Positions 37,361 through 45,967 of a stretch of 64,000 nucleotides of DNA are shown here, in pieces. Below the pieces are notes generated by a model that saw nothing but the letters and a program-made list of their open reading frames with translations, was not told the origin of the DNA and did not search any database. The position numbers and the translations under genes were made by a program. The stretch is from Paenibacillus sp. ACRRY (GTDB taxonomy: Bacteria; Bacillota; Bacilli; Paenibacillales; Paenibacillaceae): the NCBI RefSeq assembly GCF_022346995.1, contig NZ_JAKRNM010000002.1, positions 806,001 through 870,000 on the forward strand. The letters run 5' to 3'. The number at the start of each line of letters is the position of its first letter. Within the stretch, counting starts at the first letter, position 1.

Positions 37361-38353
37361 TCACCCTTTCACAGGATCGAGTGTTGCAACAGGTACTTCC
37401 GACGTAGCTGATACATTGGCAAGCTTGGCATCCAGTTCACGCATCCGGTTAAATGAAGCGATGGACACTTCCACCTGTTCATTGGTTGGCTCTTTGGTAG
37501 TGAGCAATTGCAGCCAAAGTCCAGGATATCCGAGATAACGCAGTACGGGAATGTCACGCACCGAGTTGGTGAGCTTCAATAGTTCGAATGAAATCCCGAG
37601 GACAACAGGCAGTAACAGCAAGCGCTGTCCCATCCGTTCCCAGAGGTTGTCATAGGTGAAAAGCGAGTACAGGAATACACCGATAATCACCGTCAGCATG
37701 ATAAAGCTGCTTCCACAGCGGTAGTGCAGTCGACTGTATTTCTGAACATTCTCAGGTGTAAGTTCCTCACCGGCTTCATGAGCACTAATTACCTTATGCT
37801 CTGCTCCGTGATATTGAAATAGTCGTTTAATCATTGGCGTCTGTGAGATCAGCCACAGGTAGGCAAGAAGCAGAATCAGCTTAATGCCGCCTTCCAGTAA
37901 ATTATGCAAAAACTGATTGTCGAATGCATTTTTAAACAAAAAATTCTCAATGACGACAGGAAGCAGCGTGAGCACAATTTTACCAAAAAGGAATGAAAGA
38001 ATGGCTACCGCGGTAACGCCAATAATCATGCTAAGGCTCCAGCCGGAACCTTCTTTTTCTTTTTGTTTCGCCTTCTCTTCAGGTTCGAGTTCATCATCAG
38101 CATAAGCGTCAGCAGAATAATTAAGATGTTTGCTTCCTTTGACACTTGAATCTATAATGCTGACAATCCCGCGCAGTAACGGAATCCGCCGCAATTTCAT
38201 GACCCAGGTCTTGTCTTGCTTGGGAACTTCCAGATACGTAATTTCGCCGTCTTTTCTTCGAACAGCCGTAACGTTGACATGTTTACCGCCAAACATTACG
38301 CCTTCAATGACAGCTTGCCCCCCGTAGCTGACAGGCTTGGATTGTTGAGGCAA
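37361..38353 (-). CDS. yqhQ: DUF1385 membrane protein YqhQ
   Basis: The product is an approximately 330-residue membrane protein of the DUF1385 family. The N-terminal signature is YGGQAVIEGVMFGGK, with several transmembrane helices in the middle (about 110-230). The conserved HGAEHKVISAHEAGE motif, with its His and Glu residues, lies between helices. Start choice: TTG 38353 has AGGAAGG eight bases upstream, while GTG 38362 directly abuts that site. Function is unknown across the family. It is transcribed together with yqhP. Confidence 0.88.
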   Translation of the reverse strand: MPQQSKPVSYGGQAVIEGVMFGGKHVNVTAVRRKDGEITYLEVPKQDKTWVMKLRRIPLLRGIVSIIDSSVKGSKHLNYSADAYADDELEPEEKAKQKEKEGSGWSLSMIIGVTAVAILSFLFGKIVLTLLPVVIENFLFKNAFDNQFLHNLLEGGIKLILLLAYLWLISQTPMIKRLFQYHGAEHKVISAHEAGEELTPENVQKYSRLHYRCGSSFIMLTVIIGVFLYSLFTYDNLWERMGQRLLLLPVVLGISFELLKLTNSVRDIPVLRYLGYPGLWLQLLTTKEPTNEQVEVSIASFNRMRELDAKLANVSATSEVPVATLDPVKG

Positions 38354-38567
38354 ATTATTCACCTTCCTATTCTATTCTATACCCTTTGGTTCAAAGGTAG
38401 TTTGATATCCCTATTGTATCGAATTTTGAGACCGATTTCTAGTTTCAGGGACAAACCTGGAGATGTTGTTGTTAAGTTTGCCCTCTTCTGAACATACTAC
38501 CCGGTAAGGAATGAAAGATAAGCGGTATTGTAGCGGCCGAGTAGAATGAGAGCAAAGGAGAATACGA

Positions 38568-39146
38568 ATGGCAGAATATACAGACAAACATGCATCACAT
38601 CTGAATACGAGTCATGGAGATGTGGATGATCACAGGAATCAGGGCAGGAGCTCAAAACAGCGACAAGGTCAAAATCATTACTATACCAAGCCATTCCCCT
38701 TTGCTGTGGAGCTTGGTTTCTTTGCAGGTTTTATATGGGGAGGCATACATTGGCTAAACTATCTGCTTCACTTCAGCATTGTCCCGTTAGGCTTTTTGGC
38801 AGAGCCTTTTTTTAAACATGAGTATATCTATACGGCTGCAGGGCATCTGACAGGCTGGCTGTTTTTCATTGTGTTCTCCATTCTGGCTGCACTAATCTAC
38901 ACGTATACACTGAGAAAATGGAAAGGCCCCTTGCCCGGTATTGGATACGGGATCGTTTGGTGGCTTATCATCTTTGTACTGGTTGGCCCCAAACTGGACA
39001 TGGTGAAACCGATAAACCGTCTGACTTGGGATTCAATAATCACGGAATTATGCTTCTTTTTGCTGTGGGGGCTGTTCATCGGCTATACCGTAGCCATGGA
39101 GTACACGGACGAACGGAAACGCGAGCCCGAGAAAGCGGGAGCATAG
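38568..39146 (+). CDS. yqhR: YqhR-family membrane protein
   Basis: The product is a 192-residue protein with a hydrophilic, His/Ser-rich N-terminus (about 1-40) and four predicted transmembrane helices. The helical region includes GFIWGGIHWLNYLLHF and the late KPINRLTWDSIITELCFFLL. By position between yqhQ and aroQ it corresponds to YqhR. The start is ATG 38568, with AAAGGAG upstream. No activity can be assigned. Confidence 0.85.
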   Translation: MAEYTDKHASHLNTSHGDVDDHRNQGRSSKQRQGQNHYYTKPFPFAVELGFFAGFIWGGIHWLNYLLHFSIVPLGFLAEPFFKHEYIYTAAGHLTGWLFFIVFSILAALIYTYTLRKWKGPLPGIGYGIVWWLIIFVLVGPKLDMVKPINRLTWDSIITELCFFLLWGLFIGYTVAMEYTDERKREPEKAGA

Positions 39147-39223
39147 CCGCAAAAAAGCTTCTCAATCCGGCAATGGCTGTGTTAAAATAGCAGATGGTTA
39201 TTTGCAGAAAGGATGGAGCAGCT

Positions 39224-39667
39224 ATGAAACGGATTGTTGTGATCAATGGCCCGAACCTGAACATGCTCGGTATACGTGAACCAGGCATCTATGGAACGCT
39301 TAGTCTGAAGGATATTGAAGACAAGATTCGCAGACAGGCTGAGGAGCTTGGCGTCTCCATCGCTTTTTATCAATCCAACCACGAAGGAGACATCATTGAT
39401 CGTATTCATGCAGCGATGAGCGATGCGGACGGAATTATGCTGAATGCCGGCGCGCTAACCCATTACAGCTATGCAGTACGTGATGCGATTAATGCAGTAA
39501 AAGTGCCTACCGTGGAAGTACATCTATCCAACATTCATGCACGTGAAGCTTTCAGACATCATTCAGTGATTGCTGCAGAAACAATCGGGCAGATTGCCGG
39601 ATTTGGCGAAGTAAGCTATGAACTGGGGCTGCTGGCTCTCGTGCGTCATCTGGACAAACAAACCTGA
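39224..39667 (+). CDS. aroQ: Type II 3-dehydroquinate dehydratase
   Basis: The product is a 147-residue shikimate-pathway enzyme converting 3-dehydroquinate to 3-dehydroshikimate. The catalytic Tyr loop is in GPNLNMLGIREPGIYG, and the conserved QSNHEGDIIDRIH, NAGALTHYS and VEVHLSNIHARE segments complete the active site. The start is ATG 39224, with GGATGGAG upstream; the longer frame from 39194 is not supported. The next gene, yqhT, starts 39 bases later. Confidence 0.96.
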   Translation: MKRIVVINGPNLNMLGIREPGIYGTLSLKDIEDKIRRQAEELGVSIAFYQSNHEGDIIDRIHAAMSDADGIMLNAGALTHYSYAVRDAINAVKVPTVEVHLSNIHAREAFRHHSVIAAETIGQIAGFGEVSYELGLLALVRHLDKQT

Positions 39668-39706
39668 GCCGGGGACCCGGGAATGTGAGAGAAAGAAGGG
39701 TTACCG

Positions 39707-40780
39707 ATGGAAAACAAACGAGTAAATAAGTTGCGTGAGGCCATGCGTGAGCGCGAACTCACAGCAATGCTGATTACGAACCCGATCAACCGTCGTTATA
39801 TGACGGGCTTTACAGGGTCAGCGGGATATGTGCTGATTACGGAGCAGGAAGCCTATCTGCTGACTGATTTCCGTTATATGACACAGGCACCGCAGCAAGC
39901 AAAAGGATTTACCGTTGTGGAGCATGGACCAAAACCGATGGAATCGGTGCGGGAACTGCTTGCATCAGCAAACATCAAGGAAGTTGGCTTCGAGCAGGAT
40001 ACGGTCACATTTGGCACGCACTCCGCTTATGCTGAAGCACTTCAATCCATTGAACTGAAAGCTGTATCCGGAATCGTGGAACAACTTCGTATCTTCAAGG
40101 ATGAGGATGAAATCGCTGTAATGCAAAAAGCTGCTGATCTGGCGGATGCTACGTTTAGCCACGTTTTGCAGTTTGCCAAACCGGGCATGACTGAGCGTGA
40201 AGTGGATTTGGAAATGGAGTTTTTCATGCGCAAGCATGGAGCGACATCCTCTTCCTTCGACACCATCGTAGCTTCAGGTGAACGTTCCGCAATGCCGCAT
40301 GGCGTAGCGAGCAGCAAGGTGATCGGACAAAATGAACTAATTACATTTGACTTCGGTGCATTGCTTGACGGATACTGTTCAGATCTGACACGCACGATTG
40401 CAACGGGTACACCTGTACCAGAGCTGCGTAAAATTTATGATATTGTACTGGAAGCCCAGTTACATACGCTTGAAAACCTGAAACCGGGCATGACCGGACG
40501 GGAAGCAGATGCGCTGGCACGTGACATCATTGCAGGATACGGGTATGGAGATCAATTCGGGCACAGCACAGGCCACGGCCTGGGTATGGAAGTCCACGAA
40601 GCTCCGCGCCTGTCCAAACTAAGTGATGATGTGTTGAAACCGGGCATGGTTGTAACCGTTGAACCGGGAATCTACATTGACGGACTTGGCGGCGTACGTA
40701 TCGAGGATGACGTGGTTATCACGGAAACAGGCATTCATATCTTAACGAAGTCGGACAAGAAGTTTACCGTTATCGGCTAA
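39707..40780 (+). CDS. yqhT: Xaa-Pro peptidase (M24B, YqhT/PapA-like)
   Basis: The product is a 357-residue cytosolic aminopeptidase with an N-terminal creatinase-like domain (about 1-125) and a C-terminal pita-bread metallopeptidase domain. Metal ligands appear in TFDFGALLDGYCSDLTRT (two Asp), GHSTGHGLGMEVHEAP (His), VEPGIYI (Glu) and VRIEDDV (Glu). The start is ATG 39707, with GAAGGG upstream. The position before efp is the conserved Firmicute arrangement. Confidence 0.94.
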   Translation: MENKRVNKLREAMRERELTAMLITNPINRRYMTGFTGSAGYVLITEQEAYLLTDFRYMTQAPQQAKGFTVVEHGPKPMESVRELLASANIKEVGFEQDTVTFGTHSAYAEALQSIELKAVSGIVEQLRIFKDEDEIAVMQKAADLADATFSHVLQFAKPGMTEREVDLEMEFFMRKHGATSSSFDTIVASGERSAMPHGVASSKVIGQNELITFDFGALLDGYCSDLTRTIATGTPVPELRKIYDIVLEAQLHTLENLKPGMTGREADALARDIIAGYGYGDQFGHSTGHGLGMEVHEAPRLSKLSDDVLKPGMVVTVEPGIYIDGLGGVRIEDDVVITETGIHILTKSDKKFTVIG

Positions 40781-41093
40781 CATTCTAGCCACTAGCGATA
40801 TAAGCCGATTTTTATTTTGTAGGTACAGATTATTGCTAATTGTTCTGGATCATTGCAAAAGTAGTGAAGGGGCGGAATCGATTCTGAAGAAGCGAAGCGT
40901 TCGCGTTTGTCTCCTCATTTTCAACCTTAGTAAAGTCTAAATAAGAAAATGAGGAGACAACAGCGATCAGAGGAACGATCCGAACCCGTAACGGCCACGT
41001 AGCACATGGTTAGCAATTCAGCAATGAACCCACCTATAAATTAACCATCGCCTTATATCGCCTACTTTTCAACCATATCAGGAGGGATTTTTC
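40781..41093. other. yqhT-efp intergenic region
   Basis: 313 bases without a gene. The central third is copy 2 of the dispersed palindromic element (40873-40982). I see no clear terminator or promoter in the rest. Confidence 0.6.
40873..40982 (+). repeat. Dispersed palindromic element, copy 2
   Basis: Outer imperfect arms (CGGAATCG/CGATCCG and TCTG/CAGA) surround the mini-hairpin GCGAAGCGTTCGC. A perfect 15-base-pair inner stem pairs TGTCTCCTCATTTTC with GAAAATGAGGAGACA, followed by the ACAGCGAT tail. Blocks 40890-40914 and 40953-40967 match copy 1 almost exactly. Confidence 0.78.
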
Positions 41094-41651
41094 GTGATTT
41101 CAGTAAACGATTTTAAAACAGGTTTGACGGTACAAGTAGACAATGACATCTACACAGTGTTGGATTTTCAACACGTAAAACCAGGTAAAGGTGCTGCCTT
41201 CGTACGTTCCAAATTGAAAAACCTGCGTAACGGTAACACAGTTGAAAAAACATTCCGTGCGGGTGAAACGATTGGCCGTGCGATCATCGAAAACCGCGGT
41301 GTATCTTACCTGTATGCAAGTGGTACAGAGCACACGTTCATGGATAACGAAACATATGACCAGTTCACACTGACAAGTGACCAACTGGAATGGGAATTGA
41401 ACTTCCTGAAAGAAAACATGAACGTAAAAATCGTTAGCTACCAAGGTGAAATTCTCGGTATTGACCTGCCTACAAGCGTAGAGTTGAAAGTTATCGAGAC
41501 TGAGCCAAGCGTAAAAGGTAATACTGCTCAAGGTGCTACCAAAAACGCTAAAGTGGAAACTGGTCTGAACGTACAAGTGCCATTGTTCATTAACGAAGGC
41601 GATGTGCTGTTGATCGATACACGTGAAGGTAAATACTCTTCCCGCGCGTAA
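41094..41651 (+). CDS. efp: Translation elongation factor P
   Basis: The product is a 185-residue three-domain, tRNA-shaped factor that relieves ribosome stalling at proline runs. The tip loop carrying the modifiable Lys is [13 protein letters not shown] at about residues 29-41. The C-terminal signature [19 protein letters not shown] is typical. The start is GTG 41094, with AGGAGGGA (41080-41087) upstream. It is closed by a strong terminator. Confidence 0.97.
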   Translation: MISVNDFKTGLTVQVDNDIYTVLDFQHVKPGKGAAFVRSKLKNLRNGNTVEKTFRAGETIGRAIIENRGVSYLYASGTEHTFMDNETYDQFTLTSDQLEWELNFLKENMNVKIVSYQGEILGIDLPTSVELKVIETEPSVKGNTAQGATKNAKVETGLNVQVPLFINEGDVLLIDTREGKYSSRA

Positions 41652-41687
41652 CTTTCACGGGGTGTAAGTAAAATACACAATGATTTC

Positions 41688-41721
41688 AACCCTTTGCCAA
41701 TGATTTGGCAGAGGGTTTTTT
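41688..41721 (+). terminator. Terminator after efp
   Basis: AACCCTTTGCCAA pairs with TTTGGCAGAGGGTT, followed by T residues. Confidence 0.9.
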
Positions 41722-41841
41722 CGAAAAAAGATTAGCCTATCAGACACTTTCGTAATATACTGGGTTAAAGTCATTTTTCGGAGAGAATAATGGCGATGGA
41801 CATAATTATGCATACTGCACAAGGTAGGGAGTGGATTTGCG

Positions 41842-43095
41842 TTGTCATTGTACGTCATGAAGTTTGGGGGCAGCTCGGTCGGAGATACGGAACGCATGAA
41901 GCGTGTAGCCGGACGTGTTGTAGAGAAAGCTGATGAAGGACATCAGTGTGTAGTTGTGGTTTCGGCTATGGGAGACACGACAGATGATTTGATTGATCAG
42001 GCGAAGATGCTGAATAGTGAACTGCCTGCACGGGAAATGGATATGCTGTTGACCACAGGAGAGCAGATCTCAATTTCGCTATTATCCATGGCTATTCAGG
42101 CACTTGGACGTAAGGCAATTTCATTTACCGGATGGCAAGCGGGCTTCCGCACTGAACCGGTACATGGAAAAGCAAGAATTAATGATATCCATCCGGAACG
42201 TGTGAATGAAGCGCTTGCGGGCGGCAATATTGTAATCGTTGCAGGATTCCAGGGCATGACCGAAGATGGAGAAATTACAACACTTGGTCGCGGTGGATCG
42301 GATACAACGGCAGTAGCGCTGGCAGCAGCCATCAAGGCGGACGCGTGTGAGATCTATACGGATGTGGACGGAATCTATTCGACAGATCCCCGGATTGTCA
42401 AAGTTGCACGCAAGCTGAAAGAAATTTCGTATGACGAAATGTTGGAACTTGCAAATCTGGGGGCCGCAGTACTGCACCCGCGTGCGGTTGAATACGCGAA
42501 GCATTCCGGTGTACCTTTGATTGTAAGATCCAGCTTTAACCATAATGAAGGAACGGTTGTGAAGGAGGAAGCAGCAATGGAACAAGGCGTCGTGGTTAGC
42601 GGAATTGCCTATGACAAAAATGTGGCTCGTATCAGTATTTTGGGAGTTCCGGACGTACCGGGAGTTCTAGCCGAGGTGTTTGGTGCACTTGCATCAGAAC
42701 AGATTGATGTCGATATTATCGTACAAAGTGGTGTTATGGACGGTAAAGCAGACTTTTCATTCTCGGTGGCATTGTCTGATCGCGAGAACGCACTGCGTGT
42801 TCTAGAGGGCCTTCACAGCCGTTTGCCGTATCGTGAAGTCACATCGGAAGATAATCTGGTTAAAGTATCAATCGTGGGTGCTGGCATGGTCAGCCATCCA
42901 GGAGTTGCAGCCAAAATGTTCCAAGTGATCTCTTCTCAAGGCGTGAGCATCAAAATGGTCAGCACGTCCGAAATTAAGGTATCTTGCGTCATCGATGGTG
43001 ACAAACTTCATGATGTTATCAAAGCATTGCATACAGCGTATGATCTCGACACGGCAGAGCAGGCTGTCATTGGCGGTCCACAAGTTCGCAGATAA
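41842..43095 (+). CDS. lysC: Aspartate kinase (LysC-type, alpha subunit)
   Basis: The product is a 417-residue aspartokinase, the first step of the lysine, threonine and diaminopimelate pathway. The kinase domain opens with VMKFGGSSVGD and contains GRGGSDTTAVALAA. Two ACT domains follow from about residue 255 (ISILGVPDVPGVLAEVF; VSIVGAGMVSHPGVAAKMF). The start is TTG 41842, with AGGGAGTGG upstream; no ATG fits. An internal ribosome-binding site and ATG at codon 246 would make a separate beta subunit, as in Bacillus subtilis LysC. Located between efp and spoIIIA, it may help supply diaminopimelate or dipicolinate; that link is inference. Confidence 0.95.
   Translation: MSLYVMKFGGSSVGDTERMKRVAGRVVEKADEGHQCVVVVSAMGDTTDDLIDQAKMLNSELPAREMDMLLTTGEQISISLLSMAIQALGRKAISFTGWQAGFRTEPVHGKARINDIHPERVNEALAGGNIVIVAGFQGMTEDGEITTLGRGGSDTTAVALAAAIKADACEIYTDVDGIYSTDPRIVKVARKLKEISYDEMLELANLGAAVLHPRAVEYAKHSGVPLIVRSSFNHNEGTVVKEEAAMEQGVVVSGIAYDKNVARISILGVPDVPGVLAEVFGALASEQIDVDIIVQSGVMDGKADFSFSVALSDRENALRVLEGLHSRLPYREVTSEDNLVKVSIVGAGMVSHPGVAAKMFQVISSQGVSIKMVSTSEIKVSCVIDGDKLHDVIKALHTAYDLDTAEQAVIGGPQVRR
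42577..43095 (+). CDS. lysC: Aspartate kinase beta subunit from an in-frame internal start
   Basis: Inside lysC, AAGGAGG (42562-42568) stands eight bases before ATG 42577, which is codon 246 of the same frame. The 172-residue product would contain only the two ACT regulatory domains. Bacillus subtilis aspartokinase II is known to be an alpha2-beta2 enzyme whose beta chain is made from an internal start at the same codon position. The sequence here preserves the signal; expression is inferred. Confidence 0.75.
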   Translation: MEQGVVVSGIAYDKNVARISILGVPDVPGVLAEVFGALASEQIDVDIIVQSGVMDGKADFSFSVALSDRENALRVLEGLHSRLPYREVTSEDNLVKVSIVGAGMVSHPGVAAKMFQVISSQGVSIKMVSTSEIKVSCVIDGDKLHDVIKALHTAYDLDTAEQAVIGGPQVRR

Positions 43096-43119
43096 TTCGA
43101 TGTCTATATATAAATGAAC

Positions 43120-43164
43120 AAAAGGTGTTCTGTATCGCCATCCAGGCGACAGAACACCTTTTTT
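43120..43164. terminator. Terminator between convergent lysC and comB
   Basis: AAAGGTGTTCTGTATCGCC pairs with GGCGACAGAACACCTTT, then T residues. The A/T flanks could serve both directions. Confidence 0.88.
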
Positions 43165-43171
43165 CTATGCT

Positions 43172-43921
43172 TTACAGCAATTTGGATATCCTTTCTCCCT
43201 CCAAGCCCCGAAACAATTCCATTCGGTGATCTTCCTTCATCTCTGGTACACAGTCCAACAAATTTAATTGGGAACAGTAGGTGACATCATGCATTCTGCC
43301 CAGTTTGTCAAGCCGCCTCGCACCGGTAGATACACGGACCAGGTCCGGTAATGTGTCCTCGCACTGGGTAACAGCCTGATGCAGTACCCTGCCAAGATCG
43401 TTCAGCCTGATAGGGTAATGGGACTGTCGGTATAGCTCCTCAATAATGCATCCTGCACACAATCCATCCTCCAGTGCGAATTCATCCTGATCTCCTGCGC
43501 ATAACAAAAGAACATCTCTTCGGAGCAGACAGAGAGCAGCTGCGACAGCCTGCACGTTCAGAAATGAACCCGCGAGCACATGTCGTGCCCCGGAAGCTTT
43601 AATCAGCGCACGTGTCCCGTCGGTAGTGGTCAGGATTACGGTTTTGCCCGCGATCTCCTGCGTCATATATTCATAGGGGGAATTGCCCACCTCGAATCCA
43701 GCAATTTTTTTGTTAAAACGCTCCCCTCCGCGAATCGAATTCATAACGGTCATTTGTTTGGCTTGAGGAACGGTCTCCACCGCGATGACACCCGCAGCAT
43801 CATATGCCAAGGCTGTAACGATAGTACTTGTAGTACGCAGCACGTCGATCACAACGGCACTCCGCCCTGCGATATCAATTCTTCGAACTTCATTCACATT
43901 GCCTACCACGTCGACTTGCAC
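43172..43921 (-). CDS. comB: 2-phosphosulfolactate phosphatase family protein (ComB-like)
   Basis: The product is a 249-residue hydrolase of the ComB family, which dephosphorylates 2-phosphosulfolactate to sulfolactate. Family motifs are VVIDVLRTTSTIVTAL, GGERFNKKIAGFEVGNSP and TTTDGTRAL. The start is GTG 43921 (reverse), nine bases after GAGGAG; TTG 43930 abuts that site directly. No ComA (phosphosulfolactate synthase) partner is in the window. Sulfolactate is a known component of Bacillus spores, and the gene is divergent from the spoIIIA operon, so a spore role is a reasonable guess. Confidence 0.85.
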   Translation of the reverse strand: MQVDVVGNVNEVRRIDIAGRSAVVIDVLRTTSTIVTALAYDAAGVIAVETVPQAKQMTVMNSIRGGERFNKKIAGFEVGNSPYEYMTQEIAGKTVILTTTDGTRALIKASGARHVLAGSFLNVQAVAAALCLLRRDVLLLCAGDQDEFALEDGLCAGCIIEELYRQSHYPIRLNDLGRVLHQAVTQCEDTLPDLVRVSTGARRLDKLGRMHDVTYCSQLNLLDCVPEMKEDHRMELFRGLEGERISKLL

Positions 43922-44095
43922 TCCCCACAACTCCTCTCTTCATTTGGGGATAGATGGTACTGTCTTCCCTCCGGAATGGATTTCACCTGTCTGCAAGCAC
44001 TATATGCATGATGATATAGACGGGTGCCTAGAAGAGGAATGGATCTATGATATTTAACTCTCAGGCCTGTTCTGAAAGAAATGCTAGATTTCAGC

Positions 44096-44124
44096 GTCAT
44101 AAATTGAATGTACAGGCATAGACT
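44096..44124 (+). promoter_or_regulatory. Candidate sigma-E promoter of the spoIIIA operon
   Basis: GTCATAAA (44096-44103), 13 bases, CATAGACT (44117-44124). This fits the mother-cell sigma-E pattern (about G-T-C-A-T-A, 13-14 bases, CATA-x-A-x-T) at most positions and lies 63 bases before spoIIIAA. Confidence 0.55.
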
Positions 44125-44186
44125 TGAGATAGGAACAAGCACCAGATACGCGGTAAATACGATTTGAGGGTTGGAGGGGCCTATTC

Positions 44187-45191
44187 ATGAAGGTGAACTG
44201 GAAGGATCTCTTTCCGGAACCGATTCGAACCATTCTGGGAAGGATGCCGCCCGCTATATTGGAGCAAGTGGAGGAAGTACGAATCCGCGAAGGAAGGCCG
44301 CTCGAGATTAATGCAGGGAACTCCTATCACTTCCTTACCGCACAAGGCAGCCCGACAGCGAAGCCTGAAGAAGCTTATATTCCTCTAAAAGAGGTAACAC
44401 ACAGGCTTCTGGATCTGATTAGCAATCATTCACTCTATACGCTGGAAGAGGAGCTGCGCAAAGGGTTCATTACCATTCCGGGAGGCCATCGTATTGGATT
44501 GGCAGGCAGAACGGTGCTAAGCGGCGGCCGAGTGGAATACTTGCGTGATATTAATGGTTTCAACGTCAGGGTAGCCCGGGAAGTACATGGGGTAGCTGAT
44601 CGAATCCTGCCTCACCTGTTGGATCTGAAGAGCGGACAGGTATTCCACACCTTGATACTTTCACCACCTCAGCAAGGGAAAACGACGTTGCTGAGAGATT
44701 TGGCCAGGCAAATCAGTAGTGGAACCAAGCTAACCGGTGTCAGTGAGCTGATTCAGGGGTTAAGGCCACGTCTTAAGGTTGGCATTGTGGATGAGCGATC
44801 CGAGATCGCCGGAAGTTATAAAGGTGTACCCGGGTTTGACATAGGACCCCGAACAGATGTCATGGACGGTTGTCCCAAGGCGGAAGGCATGATGATGATG
44901 CTTCGCTCCATGTCGCCAGACGTGCTTATTGTGGACGAGATCGGCCGTCCGGAAGATGCAGAAGCTGTGATGGAGGCACTGCATTCCGGTGTTTCGGTTA
45001 TTGCAACTGCCCACGGTCGGGATCTGTCTGAGCTGTCTTCCAGACCTGCATTGCGTACCTTAATCGCAGCACAGATGTTTCAACGTTATGTTCAGTTGCA
45101 GCGGACGAGCCGAGGCATGAGCTTCAAGGTGGCTGATGGCAAAATGCGAGGTCTTCAGCAGGCCGAGGCAGGGGGTGAAGCCTTTGGTTAA
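44187..45191 (+). CDS. spoIIIAA: Stage III sporulation protein AA (secretion-type ATPase)
   Basis: The product is a 334-residue AAA-type ATPase of the SpoIIIA-SpoIIQ feeding-tube complex. It acts in the mother cell after engulfment and resembles type II/IV secretion ATPases. Walker A is SPPQQGKTTLLRDLA, Walker B is VLIVDEIGRPEDAEAV, and the C-terminal half contains ATAHGRDLSEL. The start is ATG 44187, with GGTTGGAGGGG upstream. It overlaps spoIIIAB by eight bases. First gene of the eight-gene operon, all present and in order. Confidence 0.96.
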   Translation: MKVNWKDLFPEPIRTILGRMPPAILEQVEEVRIREGRPLEINAGNSYHFLTAQGSPTAKPEEAYIPLKEVTHRLLDLISNHSLYTLEEELRKGFITIPGGHRIGLAGRTVLSGGRVEYLRDINGFNVRVAREVHGVADRILPHLLDLKSGQVFHTLILSPPQQGKTTLLRDLARQISSGTKLTGVSELIQGLRPRLKVGIVDERSEIAGSYKGVPGFDIGPRTDVMDGCPKAEGMMMMLRSMSPDVLIVDEIGRPEDAEAVMEALHSGVSVIATAHGRDLSELSSRPALRTLIAAQMFQRYVQLQRTSRGMSFKVADGKMRGLQQAEAGGEAFG

Positions 45192-45702
45192 CATGCTGGG
45201 TGCCGTGATTATTCTGCTGGCCAGTACACTCGCAGGTTTCTACCGTGCCAAACAGTATGCACTCAGGCCTAGACAGCTGCGAGAATTGATTGCTGCCCTG
45301 CAGCGATTGATGACGGAGATCAACTACGGACTGACCCCGCTTCCCGATGCGATGGGGAAAATGGGAGTTCAGACCAGAGAGCCTGTCAAAACCCTGTTTC
45401 TTCATGCAGCTAAGCAAATGGAGCCTCCTCTGGGTCACACAGCACGAGAGAGTCTACAGTCCGGAATCGAACAAGCATGGGGAAAATCAGCGATGAAAGC
45501 AGATGAGAGGGAAGTCATGCTGCAATTAAGCTACAGCCTTGGCACCAGCGACCGTCAGGATCAGACCAAACACATTTCGCTAGCCATTCAACAACTTATG
45601 CATGAGGAATCCCGGGCTCAGGCCGATCAAATGAAATACGAACGGATGAGCCGCAGTCTGGGGATGCTTGTCGGAGCGTTAATCGTCATTCTGATCTTTT
45701 GA
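45184..45702 (+). CDS. spoIIIAB: Stage III sporulation protein AB
   Basis: The product is a 172-residue protein with a membrane anchor at each end, resembling GspF-type inner-membrane platform proteins. It partners the SpoIIIAA ATPase. The N-terminus MLGAVIILLASTLAGFYRAK and the RPRQLRELIAALQRL segment match Bacillus SpoIIIAB. Start TTG 45184 follows AGGGGGTG (45170-45177) by six bases; ATG 45193 is an alternative, and the frame is open to 45136 without support. It overlaps the end of spoIIIAA. Confidence 0.92.
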   Translation: MVNMLGAVIILLASTLAGFYRAKQYALRPRQLRELIAALQRLMTEINYGLTPLPDAMGKMGVQTREPVKTLFLHAAKQMEPPLGHTARESLQSGIEQAWGKSAMKADEREVMLQLSYSLGTSDRQDQTKHISLAIQQLMHEESRAQADQMKYERMSRSLGMLVGALIVILIF

Positions 45703-45731
45703 AATTGCCGCGATAGTGAGGTGCCAAGGTC

Positions 45732-45935
45732 ATGAATTTAGAAGTGAACGCAATTTTCCAAATTGCGGGCATCGGAATCATCATTGCGATGATTCATACG
45801 GTGCTGAAACAAATGGGAAAGGAAGATATGGCGCACTGGGTGACCGTGATCGGATTTGTCGTTGTATTGTTCATGGTTGTTCGCATGCTGGACAGCCTGC
45901 TGCAAGAGATCAAATCGATCTTTCTCTTTCAATGA
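45732..45935 (+). CDS. spoIIIAC: Stage III sporulation protein AC
   Basis: The product is a 67-residue protein made of two transmembrane helices with a short polar end, as in Bacillus. The start is ATG 45732, with GTGAGGTG (45716-45723) upstream. It is part of the SpoIIIA channel membrane assembly in the mother-cell membrane. It lies 29 bases after spoIIIAB and 32 bases before spoIIIAD. Confidence 0.94.
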   Translation: MNLEVNAIFQIAGIGIIIAMIHTVLKQMGKEDMAHWVTVIGFVVVLFMVVRMLDSLLQEIKSIFLFQ

Positions 45936-45967
45936 AAACGGTCATGAAGCCGGGATGGTGGTGACCT

